In this document: one piece after another, positions 1-6,332 of the stretch
Layout of the letters: every line of letters starts with the position of its first letter
Position numbering within the stretch: the first letter of the stretch is position 1
Assembly (NCBI GenBank): GCA_902533955.1
Contig: CACANV010000019.1
Span: forward strand, 1-10,525
Direction: 5' to 3'
From: an uncultured Pelagibacteraceae bacterium
GTDB taxonomy: Bacteria; Pseudomonadota; Alphaproteobacteria; Pelagibacterales; Pelagibacteraceae
DNA: 10,525 nucleotides
Made by a program: the position numbers and the translations under genes
The notes under the pieces: generated by a model
The model's input: only the letters and a program-made list of their open reading frames with translations
The model's database searches: none
Told to the model about the DNA's origin: nothing

Positions 1-72
1 TTGTGTTAAACCAAGTGCAAGTCTTCTAAGTTTAAGTTTGTTACCTAGATGTTTGTTAAAATTTTCTTCCAT
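1..72 (-). CDS. XRE-family helix-turn-helix transcriptional regulator (5' end only, cut by window edge)
   Basis: Only the first 24 codons are inside the window; the frame is open to base 1. They read M-E-E-N-F-N-K-H-L-G-N-K-L-K-L-R-R-L-A-L-G-L-T-Q. The pattern of an L-G-x-(K/R)-L-(K/R)-x-R-R stretch followed by L-G-L-T-Q is the first helix and turn entrance of the Cro/CI (XRE) DNA-binding domain. A good ribosome binding site (GAGGGG at 79-84, six bases before the ATG) supports the start. A short N-terminal tail running straight into the HTH fits small alphaproteobacterial XRE regulators. Its target cannot be told from this fragment. It lies 145 bases downstream of aapP on the same strand, so it could be read through from the transporter operon or have its own promoter in the gap. 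Confidence 0.72.
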   Translation of the reverse strand, partial: MEENFNKHLGNKLKLRRLALGLTQ

Positions 73-217
73 TCAAGACCCCTCTTTAAATAAAATTTAA
101 TGGTCAGTTAATCTAAATAGAAAAGTTAATGCAAGTAAAAAAATTTTTAAAAAATACTTTTTTTTAAAATAATCCTAATCTTGTCAAGATACTTTTTTTC
201 ATGTCAGATATGAATAT
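73..217. other. AT-rich intergenic gap between aapP and the XRE regulator
   Basis: This gap holds no gene. It contains long A and T runs (about 137-165 and 193-199) and a near-duplicate ATACTTTTTTT at 154-164 and 189-199. A 13-bp interrupted palindrome, ATCTTG-T-CAAGAT, lies at 178-190, and its minus strand contains a consensus-like TTGACA (187 to 182) without a good -10 box at the usual spacing. A weaker minus-strand pair, TTGCAT then 17 bases then TTAACT (about 104-132), could be the promoter of the XRE gene. No clean GC-rich terminator follows aapP; the A/T tracts may terminate weakly or not at all. Confidence 0.5.
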
Positions 218-952
218 TTACAAGATTTGGCTTAAAAAAAGCTTGGTTCTATCATTCTTTGGGTTGGCAAAAAACTCATTAGTATCAGCCTTTTCAACAA
301 TCATACCTTCGTCCATAAAAATAACCTCGTCGGCAACTTCTTTAGCAAATCCCATCTCATGAGTTACTACTATCATTGTCATTCCAGCTTTTGCTAAGTT
401 CACCATTGCATCCAAGACTTCTTTTATCATTTCTGGGTCTAGAGCTGATGTAGGCTCATCGAAAAGCATTATTTTTGGTTCCATGCATAATGCTCTAGCA
501 AGAGCACATCTTTGTTGTTGTCCGCCAGATAATTGACCAGGAAATTTTTGTGCCTGATCTGAAATTTGAACTTGTTCTAACTGTCTCATTGCTAGTTCTT
601 CTGCTTGCTTCTTTGGCATTTTTTTTACCCATATTGGTGCTAAAGTGCAATTATCTAAAATAGATAAATGTGGAAATAAGTTAAATTGTTGAAAAACCAT
701 TCCAACTTCTGCTCTAATTTTTTCTATATCTTTCGTTTCTTCTGATAATTCTGTTCCATCAACAACAATTTTACCTTCTTGATGTACCTCTAATCTATTA
801 ATACATCTAATTAGTGTAGATTTACCTGAACCTGAAGGTCCACAAACAACAATTTTTTTATTTTTTTTAACCTCGAGATTTATATTTTTTAAAACTTGAA
901 AATCTCCAAACCATTTATTCATATTTTCAATTTTTATAATAGAATCTGACAT
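218..952 (-). CDS. aapP: General L-amino-acid ABC transporter, ATP-binding protein AapP (YhdZ/GlnQ type)
   Basis: This is the cytoplasmic ATPase that powers the AapJQMP polar amino-acid importer. The 244-residue protein is the usual length and has every ABC motif. Walker [10 protein letters not shown] is at residues 38-46 and the Q-loop V-F-Q-Q at 86-89. The signature LSGGQQQR is at 141-148, and Walker B I-M-L-F-D-E-P at 161-167 has catalytic Glu166. The D-loop S-A-L-D is at 169-172 and the switch His at 198 in V-T-H-E-M. The P-T-S-A-L-D-P-E and H-E-M-G-F-A signatures place it in the polar amino-acid (PAAT, GlnQ/HisP) family; assignment to Aap rests on its position. It starts one base after the aapM stop codon, with only a weak AAAGA upstream, so translation is probably coupled. 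It is the last gene of the transporter operon. The symbols yhdZ or glnQ are used for the same gene. Confidence 0.93.
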   Translation of the reverse strand: MSDSIIKIENMNKWFGDFQVLKNINLEVKKNKKIVVCGPSGSGKSTLIRCINRLEVHQEGKIVVDGTELSEETKDIEKIRAEVGMVFQQFNLFPHLSILDNCTLAPIWVKKMPKKQAEELAMRQLEQVQISDQAQKFPGQLSGGQQQRCALARALCMEPKIMLFDEPTSALDPEMIKEVLDAMVNLAKAGMTMIVVTHEMGFAKEVADEVIFMDEGMIVEKADTNEFFANPKNDRTKLFLSQIL

Positions 953-953
953 A

Positions 954-2225
954 CTATCTTTCAGTTTTATATTTTTGTTCCAGACTATAACTATATTTAC
1001 TCATAGAAAAGCAAATTATCCAAAAGATAATTGAAGCAAAAACATAACCTTCCATTACAAATCCCAACCATTTAGGGTTTGCTTTAGCCATTGTAATCAT
1101 ACCAACAAAATCAGCTAGTCCTACAACAAAAATCAATGGTGTATCTTTTACCAAAGCTAAAAATGTATTTGCAATACCTGGAATTACAAATTTTAAAGCT
1201 TGGGGAAGAATTACAAAAATATGCATTTTCCAATAACCCATTCCTAAGGATTTTGCCGCATCATATTGGCCTCTTGGTAAAGCTTGTAATCCACCCCTTA
1301 TAACTTCCGCAACATATGCAGCTTCAAAAAGAGATATGGCAATAATTACCCTAATTAATTTATCTATAAATAAATCATCTGGTAAAAACATCGGAAACAT
1401 CACTGAAGCCATAAATAAAACAGTAATTAAAGGCACTCCTCTCCAAAATTCTATAAAACCTACAGCTATATATCTTGTTGTGGGTAATTCTGATCTTCTA
1501 GCCAATGCTAATATCATTCCAATAGGAAAACAAAAAATTAAACAAAAGAATGCAACAATAAAAGTTAGTGATAAGCCACCCCAAGAACCCGTATCTATCC
1601 AAGCTAAACCAAATGAACCACCAGATATTAAATAATAAATTACTAGAAAAGCAATTATTGGATAAATTATAATGTAATAAAAAGGTAAGAATTTTTTTAC
1701 TTTATTTCCAGGAATATAACCTGCAAAAGCTAAGGCTATTAAAACTATAAATGCTATATTAATTCTCCAATGAAATTCATTTGGATACATTCCATAAATA
1801 AATCTTCTCAACCAAATTTTAACAAAAGTCCAGCAAGCTCCTGTTCCTGTACAAGATTCTTTAGTGTCACCAGAAATATTTGCATCAAATATTAACCAAC
1901 TAATTGAAGGTGGAATTGCAATTATTGCCACAAAAACTAATATAAGCGTTAATACTGCGTTAAAATTATTTGTATTAATATGTTTATTTAATAAATCTAA
2001 ATTTCTAATACCTGAATACTCAATTCTAATTAAATATAACCCAAATACCCCTATGATTAATGGAAAGAAAAAATTCAAAGTTCCTGGTAAAAAAGAAGTT
2101 ATATTAATACCCATTAAAGACTTTAGAAGCACATCTATTAAACTTAATAATATCAATAAACTACCAATAAATATGAATACATATAAATTATCTCTATTAG
2201 GTTTTAGAAAGTTTATTTTTTTCAT
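954..2225 (-). CDS. aapM: General L-amino-acid ABC transporter permease AapM (YhdY)
   Basis: One of the two inner-membrane permeases of the amino-acid importer, 423 residues. The C-terminal half carries the conserved BPD-transp-1 permease core. Its EAA loop at about residues 306-343 contains [14 protein letters not shown] and ends I-L-P-Q-A-L, and contacts the ATPase. Mid-protein landmarks match AapM: a C-T-G-T-G-A-C-W segment near 125-132, Y-P-N-E-F-H-W-R at 147-154, and E-F-W-R-G-V-P-L at 259-266. The first ~80 residues add about two membrane helices that I do not recognise from textbook AapM and that resemble the start of AapQ here. Its ATG shares one base with the aapQ stop (TAATG), so the two permeases are translationally coupled, fitting a heterodimer. 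Confidence 0.92.
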   Translation of the reverse strand: MKKINFLKPNRDNLYVFIFIGSLLILLSLIDVLLKSLMGINITSFLPGTLNFFFPLIIGVFGLYLIRIEYSGIRNLDLLNKHINTNNFNAVLTLILVFVAIIAIPPSISWLIFDANISGDTKESCTGTGACWTFVKIWLRRFIYGMYPNEFHWRINIAFIVLIALAFAGYIPGNKVKKFLPFYYIIIYPIIAFLVIYYLISGGSFGLAWIDTGSWGGLSLTFIVAFFCLIFCFPIGMILALARRSELPTTRYIAVGFIEFWRGVPLITVLFMASVMFPMFLPDDLFIDKLIRVIIAISLFEAAYVAEVIRGGLQALPRGQYDAAKSLGMGYWKMHIFVILPQALKFVIPGIANTFLALVKDTPLIFVVGLADFVGMITMAKANPKWLGFVMEGYVFASIIFWIICFSMSKYSYSLEQKYKTER

Positions 2226-3586
2226 TACTTTTCTTTTATTGCTATTCTTTTGTTATACCAATTCATGAATAATGAAATTGACAAACTAATTGATAAATAA
2301 GTAAACATAACAATCATAATTATTTCTATTGCTCTTCCTGTTTGCATTAAAGCAGTTCCAGCAAATACTAAAACAAGATCTGGATAAGCTATAAGTGCCG
2401 CTAGTGAGGAATTTTTTGTTAAGTTTAAATACTGATTTGTAGTAGGTGGAATAATAATTCTTAAAGCTTGAGGCATTATTATTAAATTTAATATTTGTTT
2501 TCTTGTTAAACCTATTGAAGCTGCAGCTTCTTTTTGACCTTTGCTAATACCTTCTATACCGGCTCTTACACATTCAGCCACAAAAGTTGCAGTATAAAGA
2601 GATAAAGAAAGTACCAGAGCCATAAATTCTGGAGGAATTCTTAAACCTCCTTCAAAAACATAAGAAGTTTTTGCTAATTGTTTTAAAACTGGAATTTCAA
2701 CTTCAGCACTTACTCCACCAAACATAAATGATAAAGCTGGTATTAACACTATTAAACCAAGTGAAATATACAAAACTGGAATTTGTTTACCTTCATTATC
2801 TCTAAGTTTATTTGAATAATTTTTTATAAAAATTATAAGTATTAGTGAAAGTAAAATTGAATAAATAAGTATATCTAAATTATTCCATATAAAACCAGGC
2901 ATATATAAGCCTTTTAGAGAAAGGAAAATAACTCCAAACAAAGGCTCGGTTTCTTGGGGTAATGGCATAGCTCTCAAAGCTGCGAAATACCAAAAAAATA
3001 TCTGCACTAATAAAGGAATATTTCTAAAAAATTCAACATATCCTGCGGCTGTTTTTCTAATTAAATAATTAGGAGATAATCTTGCTACACCTATTATAAC
3101 TCCAACAATAGTACAAAAAATAATACCTGTAACGGCTACTAATAAAGTATTTAACAATCCAACCAAATATACTCTTGCATAAGAATGGGAACCGTCATAT
3201 TCAATTAAAGAAAAATTTACATCAAAAGAAGACTCTTGTCTTAAAAAATGAAAGCCAAATTCGATGCCTCTGGTATCCATATTAACTTGTGCATTGTAGA
3301 TAAAAAAAGCAAATACCAAGACAGTAAATAAAAAAATAGTAAATTGTGGTGTATAATATTTAATTTTTGTTGTTCCGTAAATCTGTATTGTGTTGCTAAC
3401 TCTATATTCTTTTAAAAAAATACCTCCAATTGCAAAAAAAACAAATGGAGTAAAAGTTACAAATGGTCTTACATATTCGTAATAAAATTCACTATCAGGC
3501 TCAAAAATTGCTCCAAAAAATAATTTATATATTAGGTCTAATATTCCTAATAAGAAAAAGATGTAAGCTGATATTTTTAATTTCAT
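2225..3586 (-). CDS. aapQ: General L-amino-acid ABC transporter permease AapQ (YhdX)
   Basis: Partner permease of AapM, 453 residues, inner membrane. Family marks include G-F-H-F-L-R at 111-116 followed by V-G-L-L-N-T-L at 142-148, then Y-V-E-F-F-R-N-I-P-L-L at 183-193. The EAA loop A-G-I-E-G-I-S-K-G-Q-K-E-A-A-A-S-I-G-L lies at 342-360 and is followed by M-P-Q-A-L-R. The long insert between the early and late permease core helices (about 205-320) is characteristic of AapQ. The N-terminal ~75 residues form an extra two-helix segment related to that of AapM. The ATG lies only 14 bases after the T-tract of a terminator-like hairpin, and no Shine-Dalgarno sequence is visible before it (upstream reads GGTCTCTAAAAT). 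Initiation may therefore be weak or leaderless-like. The long open frame and the family start region support this start, although an internal start would be hard to exclude. Confidence 0.92.
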   Translation of the reverse strand: MKLKISAYIFFLLGILDLIYKLFFGAIFEPDSEFYYEYVRPFVTFTPFVFFAIGGIFLKEYRVSNTIQIYGTTKIKYYTPQFTIFLFTVLVFAFFIYNAQVNMDTRGIEFGFHFLRQESSFDVNFSLIEYDGSHSYARVYLVGLLNTLLVAVTGIIFCTIVGVIIGVARLSPNYLIRKTAAGYVEFFRNIPLLVQIFFWYFAALRAMPLPQETEPLFGVIFLSLKGLYMPGFIWNNLDILIYSILLSLILIIFIKNYSNKLRDNEGKQIPVLYISLGLIVLIPALSFMFGGVSAEVEIPVLKQLAKTSYVFEGGLRIPPEFMALVLSLSLYTATFVAECVRAGIEGISKGQKEAAASIGLTRKQILNLIIMPQALRIIIPPTTNQYLNLTKNSSLAALIAYPDLVLVFAGTALMQTGRAIEIIMIVMFTYLSISLSISLFMNWYNKRIAIKEK

Positions 3587-3600
3587 ATTTTAGAGACCAT

Positions 3601-3633
3601 AAAAAAAAGGGCTAGATAAATCTAGCCCTTTTT
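3601..3633 (-). terminator. Terminator-type hairpin between aapJ and aapQ (probably partial)
   Basis: Read on the minus strand, GGGCTAGA - TTTA - TCTAGCCC is followed directly by eight T (complement of A 3601-3608). Five more A-T pairs outside the core (3604-3608 with 3629-3633) give perfect 13-bp arms and a 4-base loop. This is the classic intrinsic terminator shape. It starts about 20 bases after the aapJ stop codon and ends 14 bases before the aapQ start, inside what is otherwise one operon. In binding-protein-dependent transporters such a structure usually lets most transcripts stop after the binding-protein gene and protects its 3' end, so the binding protein is made in excess of the permeases. 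That role here is inferred. Confidence 0.85.
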
Positions 3634-3651
3634 AAAGTTTATTAAATAGAA

Positions 3652-4692
3652 TTATCTTGCAGGTGATACGTAAAGTATTCCGCCTTTTGTCCATAATTGG
3701 TTAGGACCTCTATCTGGTAAAATACCAGTATCTCCAAGGTTTCTTTTATAGCTTTCACCATAATTACCAACTTGTTTAATAATTCTAAGACTCCAGTCAT
3801 TATCTAAACCTAAAGCTAAACCTAATTCACCTTCTGCACCAACAAGTCTTTTTACTGCTGGATTGTTAGAAGTTTTCATAGAATCAGCGTTTGCAGAAGT
3901 AACTCCGTATTCTTCTGCTTCAATCATAACGTTAAGTGACCATCTCACGATATCTTCCCATACATGGTCTCCTTGACGAACAACTGGTCCTAAAGGCTCT
4001 TTAGAAATAGTCTCAGGTAATGTTACGTGCTCATCTGGATTAGACATTTTAGTTCTTTGAGCTGCTAAAGCTGATTTATCAGTTGTGTAAGTATCACATC
4101 TTCCAGCATCATATGCAGCAACAACTTCGTCCGCTTTTTCAAACGCAACTGGCTCATATTTAATTCCTTTTGAATTAAAAAAGTCTCTCATATTAAGCTC
4201 AGTTGTTGTTCCAGTGTTTGTACATGCAGAAATTCCATCTTTGAAATCATTTACAGATGTAATTCCAGAACTTTTTCTCACCATAAAACCTTGACCGTCA
4301 TAAAAGTTTACACCGACGAATGTAAGACTTAAGTCAGCATCTCTAGAAAGAGTCCAAGTTGTGTTTCTAGATAACACATCAATTTCTCCAGAATTTAATG
4401 CTGTAAATCTTTCTTTAGCAGTCAATCCAGTAAATTTAACTTTACCTGAATCTCCTAGTACTGCTGCTGCTACAGCTCTACAAACATCAACATCTACACC
4501 TGACCAATTTCCAGAAGCGTCAGGATTAGAAAATCCTGGAACACCTTGTGAAACACCACATTTTAAGAAATCTCTTTTCTTAACTTGTTTCATAGTTTTT
4601 GATTTTTTAGCAGCCATAGTTTCAGTAGTAAAAGCAATCAGTACTGCAAATACGGCAACTAAAGAAGTTAGTTGTTTTATTATTTTAAACAT
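3652..4692 (-). CDS. aapJ: General L-amino-acid ABC transporter, periplasmic binding protein AapJ (YhdW)
   Basis: Periplasmic solute-binding protein (SBP_bac_3 family) that captures L-amino acids and delivers them to AapQM; 346 residues. Residues 1-27 are a Sec signal peptide: Lys at 3 and 6, a hydrophobic core L-V-A-V-F-A-V-L-I-A, and a T-M-A-A cleavage site after about residue 27. The mature protein shows AapJ landmarks: C-G-V-S-Q-G-V-P-G-F-S at 45-55, D-V-D-V-C-R-A at 67-73, S-R-N-T-T-W-T at 108-114, Y-D-G-Q-G-F-M-V at 131-138 and D-T-Y-T-T-D-K-S-A-L at 200-209. Four cysteines (45, 71, 157, 199) could form two disulfides. A strong AGAGGA lies four bases before the ATG, the best ribosome site of the transporter operon. 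The gene looks less AT-rich than its neighbours, as expected for a highly expressed protein. In SAR11 the homologue (yhdW) is known as an abundant periplasmic protein. Confidence 0.95.
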   Translation of the reverse strand: MFKIIKQLTSLVAVFAVLIAFTTETMAAKKSKTMKQVKKRDFLKCGVSQGVPGFSNPDASGNWSGVDVDVCRAVAAAVLGDSGKVKFTGLTAKERFTALNSGEIDVLSRNTTWTLSRDADLSLTFVGVNFYDGQGFMVRKSSGITSVNDFKDGISACTNTGTTTELNMRDFFNSKGIKYEPVAFEKADEVVAAYDAGRCDTYTTDKSALAAQRTKMSNPDEHVTLPETISKEPLGPVVRQGDHVWEDIVRWSLNVMIEAEEYGVTSANADSMKTSNNPAVKRLVGAEGELGLALGLDNDWSLRIIKQVGNYGESYKRNLGDTGILPDRGPNQLWTKGGILYVSPAR

Positions 4693-4713
4693 TATTTCCT
4701 CTTCGTTATTTAT

Positions 4714-4731
4714 TTATTTGTTAACAAATAA
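4714..4731. promoter_or_regulatory. 18-bp perfect palindrome in the aapJ leader
   Basis: TTATTTGTT mirrored by AACAAATAA is a perfect, uninterrupted palindrome located 12-29 bases upstream of the aapJ Shine-Dalgarno. It overlaps the next palindrome by three bases. It could be a dimeric regulator's operator or, in the transcript, a small hairpin just before the ribosome site. AT-rich DNA yields short palindromes by chance, but 18 bases without mismatch, centred on GTTAAC, is unlikely to be noise. The regulator is unknown. Confidence 0.5.
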
Positions 4732-4752
4732 TTCAAATTTAAATTTGAATTA
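4729..4752. promoter_or_regulatory. 24-bp perfect palindrome overlapping the predicted aapJ transcription start
   Basis: TAATTCAAATTT mirrored by AAATTTGAATTA forms a 24-bp perfect palindrome with no spacer. With the candidate -10 box at 4757-4762, transcription would begin at about 4750, inside this element. That is the classic location of a repressor operator. If transcribed, it would also form a 5'-terminal hairpin. Together with the adjacent palindrome it gives four ATTTG/CAAAT half-sites starting at 4716, 4725, 4734 and 4743, exactly 9 bp apart. Confidence 0.55.
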
Positions 4753-4756
4753 GTTT

Positions 4757-4785
4757 AGTAAAGCAGAAACTTTTAAACTCATCAA
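4757..4785 (-). promoter_or_regulatory. Candidate sigma-70 promoter of the aapJQMP operon
   Basis: On the minus strand TTGATG (4785 to 4780, four of six -35 matches) is followed after exactly 17 bases by TTTACT (4762 to 4757, four of six -10 matches). Its predicted start falls at the edge of the 24-bp palindrome, about 58 bases before the aapJ ATG. The region between tRNA-Arg and aapJ must hold a promoter if the transporter is transcribed apart from the trk/ntr genes, and this is the best-spaced pair I see. In such AT-rich DNA other assignments are possible. Confidence 0.35.
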
Positions 4786-4815
4786 TGATAAAAAATGTAC
4801 ATTAGGCCTGCATAA

Positions 4816-4892
4816 TGGCGCGCCCTGAAGGATTCGAACCTCCGACCCACGGTTTAGAAAACCGTTGCTCTATCCAGCTGAGCTAAGGGCGC
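4816..4892 (-). tRNA. tRNA-Arg, anticodon UCU, with encoded CCA
   Basis: The minus strand folds as a complete cloverleaf. The acceptor stem GCGCCCT pairs with AGGGCGC, with discriminator G and then genomic CCA (4818 to 4816). The D-arm stem is GCTC/GAGC. The anticodon stem ACGGT/ACCGT encloses the loop TTTCTAA, so the anticodon is TCT, reading AGA (and AGG), the arginine codon favoured in AT-rich genomes. The T-arm stem is GGAGG/CCTTC (one G-T pair) with the loop TTCGAAT. It begins 24 bases after the trkH stop. A TATAAC at 4908-4903 lies at the right distance for a promoter starting just before the tRNA, but its -35 is weak, so co-transcription with trkH followed by processing is equally possible. 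Confidence 0.97.
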
Positions 4893-4916
4893 AAAAACTA
4901 ATGTTATAATACTAAA

Positions 4917-6326
4917 TTAATTTTTGAAAAGGAATTTTTTAAATAAAATCAATATTGTTAACAATTCTACACGACCAATTACCATGAACAAAATTAACGA
5001 AAATTTTGCCAGATACCCTAGATTATAAAAATCAAATTCGCTTAATCCATACATTTCAGAATTCACAGTATTCATAATTGTTAGAACGCCCAACTTAAAA
5101 GATTTTTCAAATTCAATATTAGAAATTGTTAATAAAATAGTTATAGAAAATAAAGATATAATGAAAACTACTATCGTTAAAAAATACTTATTTATATCAG
5201 ATTTATTAGTATTTGAATTTATTAAAGATACTTTACTAAGATAAATTTGATTAGGTTTTGTATGTGATAAAAGATTGTTTATAGAATACTTAATTAAACT
5301 TAAAATTTTGACTACTCGAATACCTGAGCTTGTTGAAAAAAAAGAACCACCTATAATGACTAAAAGTATAAATATTATAGATAAATTGCTAGGTGTATTT
5401 GAAAAAGAAAAACCTATATTTGAAACACTGCTGGATATTGAAACAAGAATATTTAAAAAAATATTTTCATTATTAAAAAAAACAAAGAGAGTAAAAATAA
5501 TTATCAGCAAATAAATTAATAAATAGAAATCTTCACTTAAATAATTAAAATTTTTTTTTTTAAAAAAAACTAAATTATATGAAAAAAAAAGACTAAAGTA
5601 AGATATTAACATTAACAAAGATAATATTATTTTACTAACATCTGTTTGAAATAAATTATCAAAATTATTGGTAGATAAAAAACCTCCTGAAGAAATTATA
5701 GTTAAAGAAAAATTGAAAGCATCAAAATTTCTTAGATTTATAAATTTAAGAAAAATAAAAATTATTAAGGTTAAAACACTATATAAAATAATTATTTTAA
5801 AAGCTTGTTTAGAAATTTCAGAAGTATCGAATGATAAATAATTTGTAACTGATTTTTTTAAATTTTCATCAAATATATCAATTAATAAAAGAATTGAGAA
5901 AAGAAAATATAAACCACCTATCCATTGAGATGTTGATCTCCATAAGATCAAGCTTTCATCTATTTGTTTGATATTTTCAAAAACAGTAAATCCTGTAGAT
6001 GTAAAACCTGAGATTGCTTCAAAATAACAATTTAAAAATGAAATATTGTATATAGATAAATAATAAGGAAGAGATATGATTAATGGAAATAATAGATATC
6101 CAATTAAAACAGTAATAATTTTTTCGTAAATAAAAATTTTTTTAATCTGAAATTTATTATAAAAAATTAGAAATACTCCTAAAATACTACTTATAAAAAA
6201 AGTGTATTTATAGGCATCAACAGACAAAAATAAATCAAAATAATAAGAATAGATTATGTTAAAAAAGGAAAATATGCTTAATAAAATTAAAAAAGATCCT
6301 ATATATATTAAACTAAATCTGCTCAT
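4917..6326 (-). CDS. trkH: Trk/Ktr-type potassium uptake protein, membrane subunit TrkH
   Basis: Inner-membrane K+ translocating subunit, 469 residues, very hydrophobic, built of four helix-pore-helix repeats. Pore loops are visible at S-G-F-T-S-T-G-F (106-113), I-I-S-S-G-G-F (210-216), S-V-S-N-I-G-F (300-306) and I-M-N-T-V-N-S-E-M-Y-G (417-427). Other TrkH marks are L-W-R-S-T-S-Q-W-I-G-G (128-138), I-G-G-S-F-F-S-T-S-S-G-I (325-336) and the last-helix motif I-G-R-V-E-L-L-T (450-457). The fourth pore loop has Asn422 where a filter glycine is expected. Length matches the family. It starts six bases after the trkA stop without a clear ribosome site, so it is probably translated by coupling to trkA, its regulatory partner. 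Confidence 0.9.
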   Translation of the reverse strand: MSRFSLIYIGSFLILLSIFSFFNIIYSYYFDLFLSVDAYKYTFFISSILGVFLIFYNKFQIKKIFIYEKIITVLIGYLLFPLIISLPYYLSIYNISFLNCYFEAISGFTSTGFTVFENIKQIDESLILWRSTSQWIGGLYFLFSILLLIDIFDENLKKSVTNYLSFDTSEISKQAFKIIILYSVLTLIIFIFLKFINLRNFDAFNFSLTIISSGGFLSTNNFDNLFQTDVSKIILSLLMLISYFSLFFSYNLVFFKKKNFNYLSEDFYLLIYLLIIIFTLFVFFNNENIFLNILVSISSSVSNIGFSFSNTPSNLSIIFILLVIIGGSFFSTSSGIRVVKILSLIKYSINNLLSHTKPNQIYLSKVSLINSNTNKSDINKYFLTIVVFIISLFSITILLTISNIEFEKSFKLGVLTIMNTVNSEMYGLSEFDFYNLGYLAKFSLILFMVIGRVELLTILILFKKFLFKN

Positions 6327-6332
6327 TAATTT

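Noticed and set aside
133..165. A/T tract around AAGTA...TACTT downstream of aapP as a terminator
   Set aside because: The stem would be almost only A-T pairs within homopolymer runs, which are common in this base composition; there is no GC core as in the hairpin at 3601-3633.
154..199. Direct repeat ATACTTTTTTT (154-164 and 189-199)
   Set aside because: Most of the identity is a T run; in such AT-rich spacer this is expected by chance.
1864..2268. Plus-strand open frame of 134 codons opposite aapM/aapQ
   Set aside because: It lies wholly antisense to well-supported permease genes, has no ribosome site, and its hydrophobic/Asn-Lys-rich product is what the complement of AT-rich membrane genes gives. 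The shorter plus-strand frames at 1336-1635, 5275-5514, 6778-7077 and 7764-8024 are the same.
4361..4753. Plus-strand open frame opposite the 5' part of aapJ, running into the palindromes
   Set aside because: It is antisense to a clear binding-protein gene, its protein has low-complexity Ser/Thr/Pro content without a recognisable domain, and it has no start context.
4793..4815. Possible terminator after the tRNA (CATTA/TAATG stem followed by TTTTTT on the minus strand)
   Set aside because: The stem is only five AT-rich pairs with an 8-base loop and the T run is offset by three bases, so it is too weak to call.
4817..4824. GC-rich palindrome GGCGCGCC as a possible special site or transferred fragment
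   Set aside because: It is the 3' end of the tRNA acceptor stem plus CCA; the local GC peak is fully explained by the tRNA.
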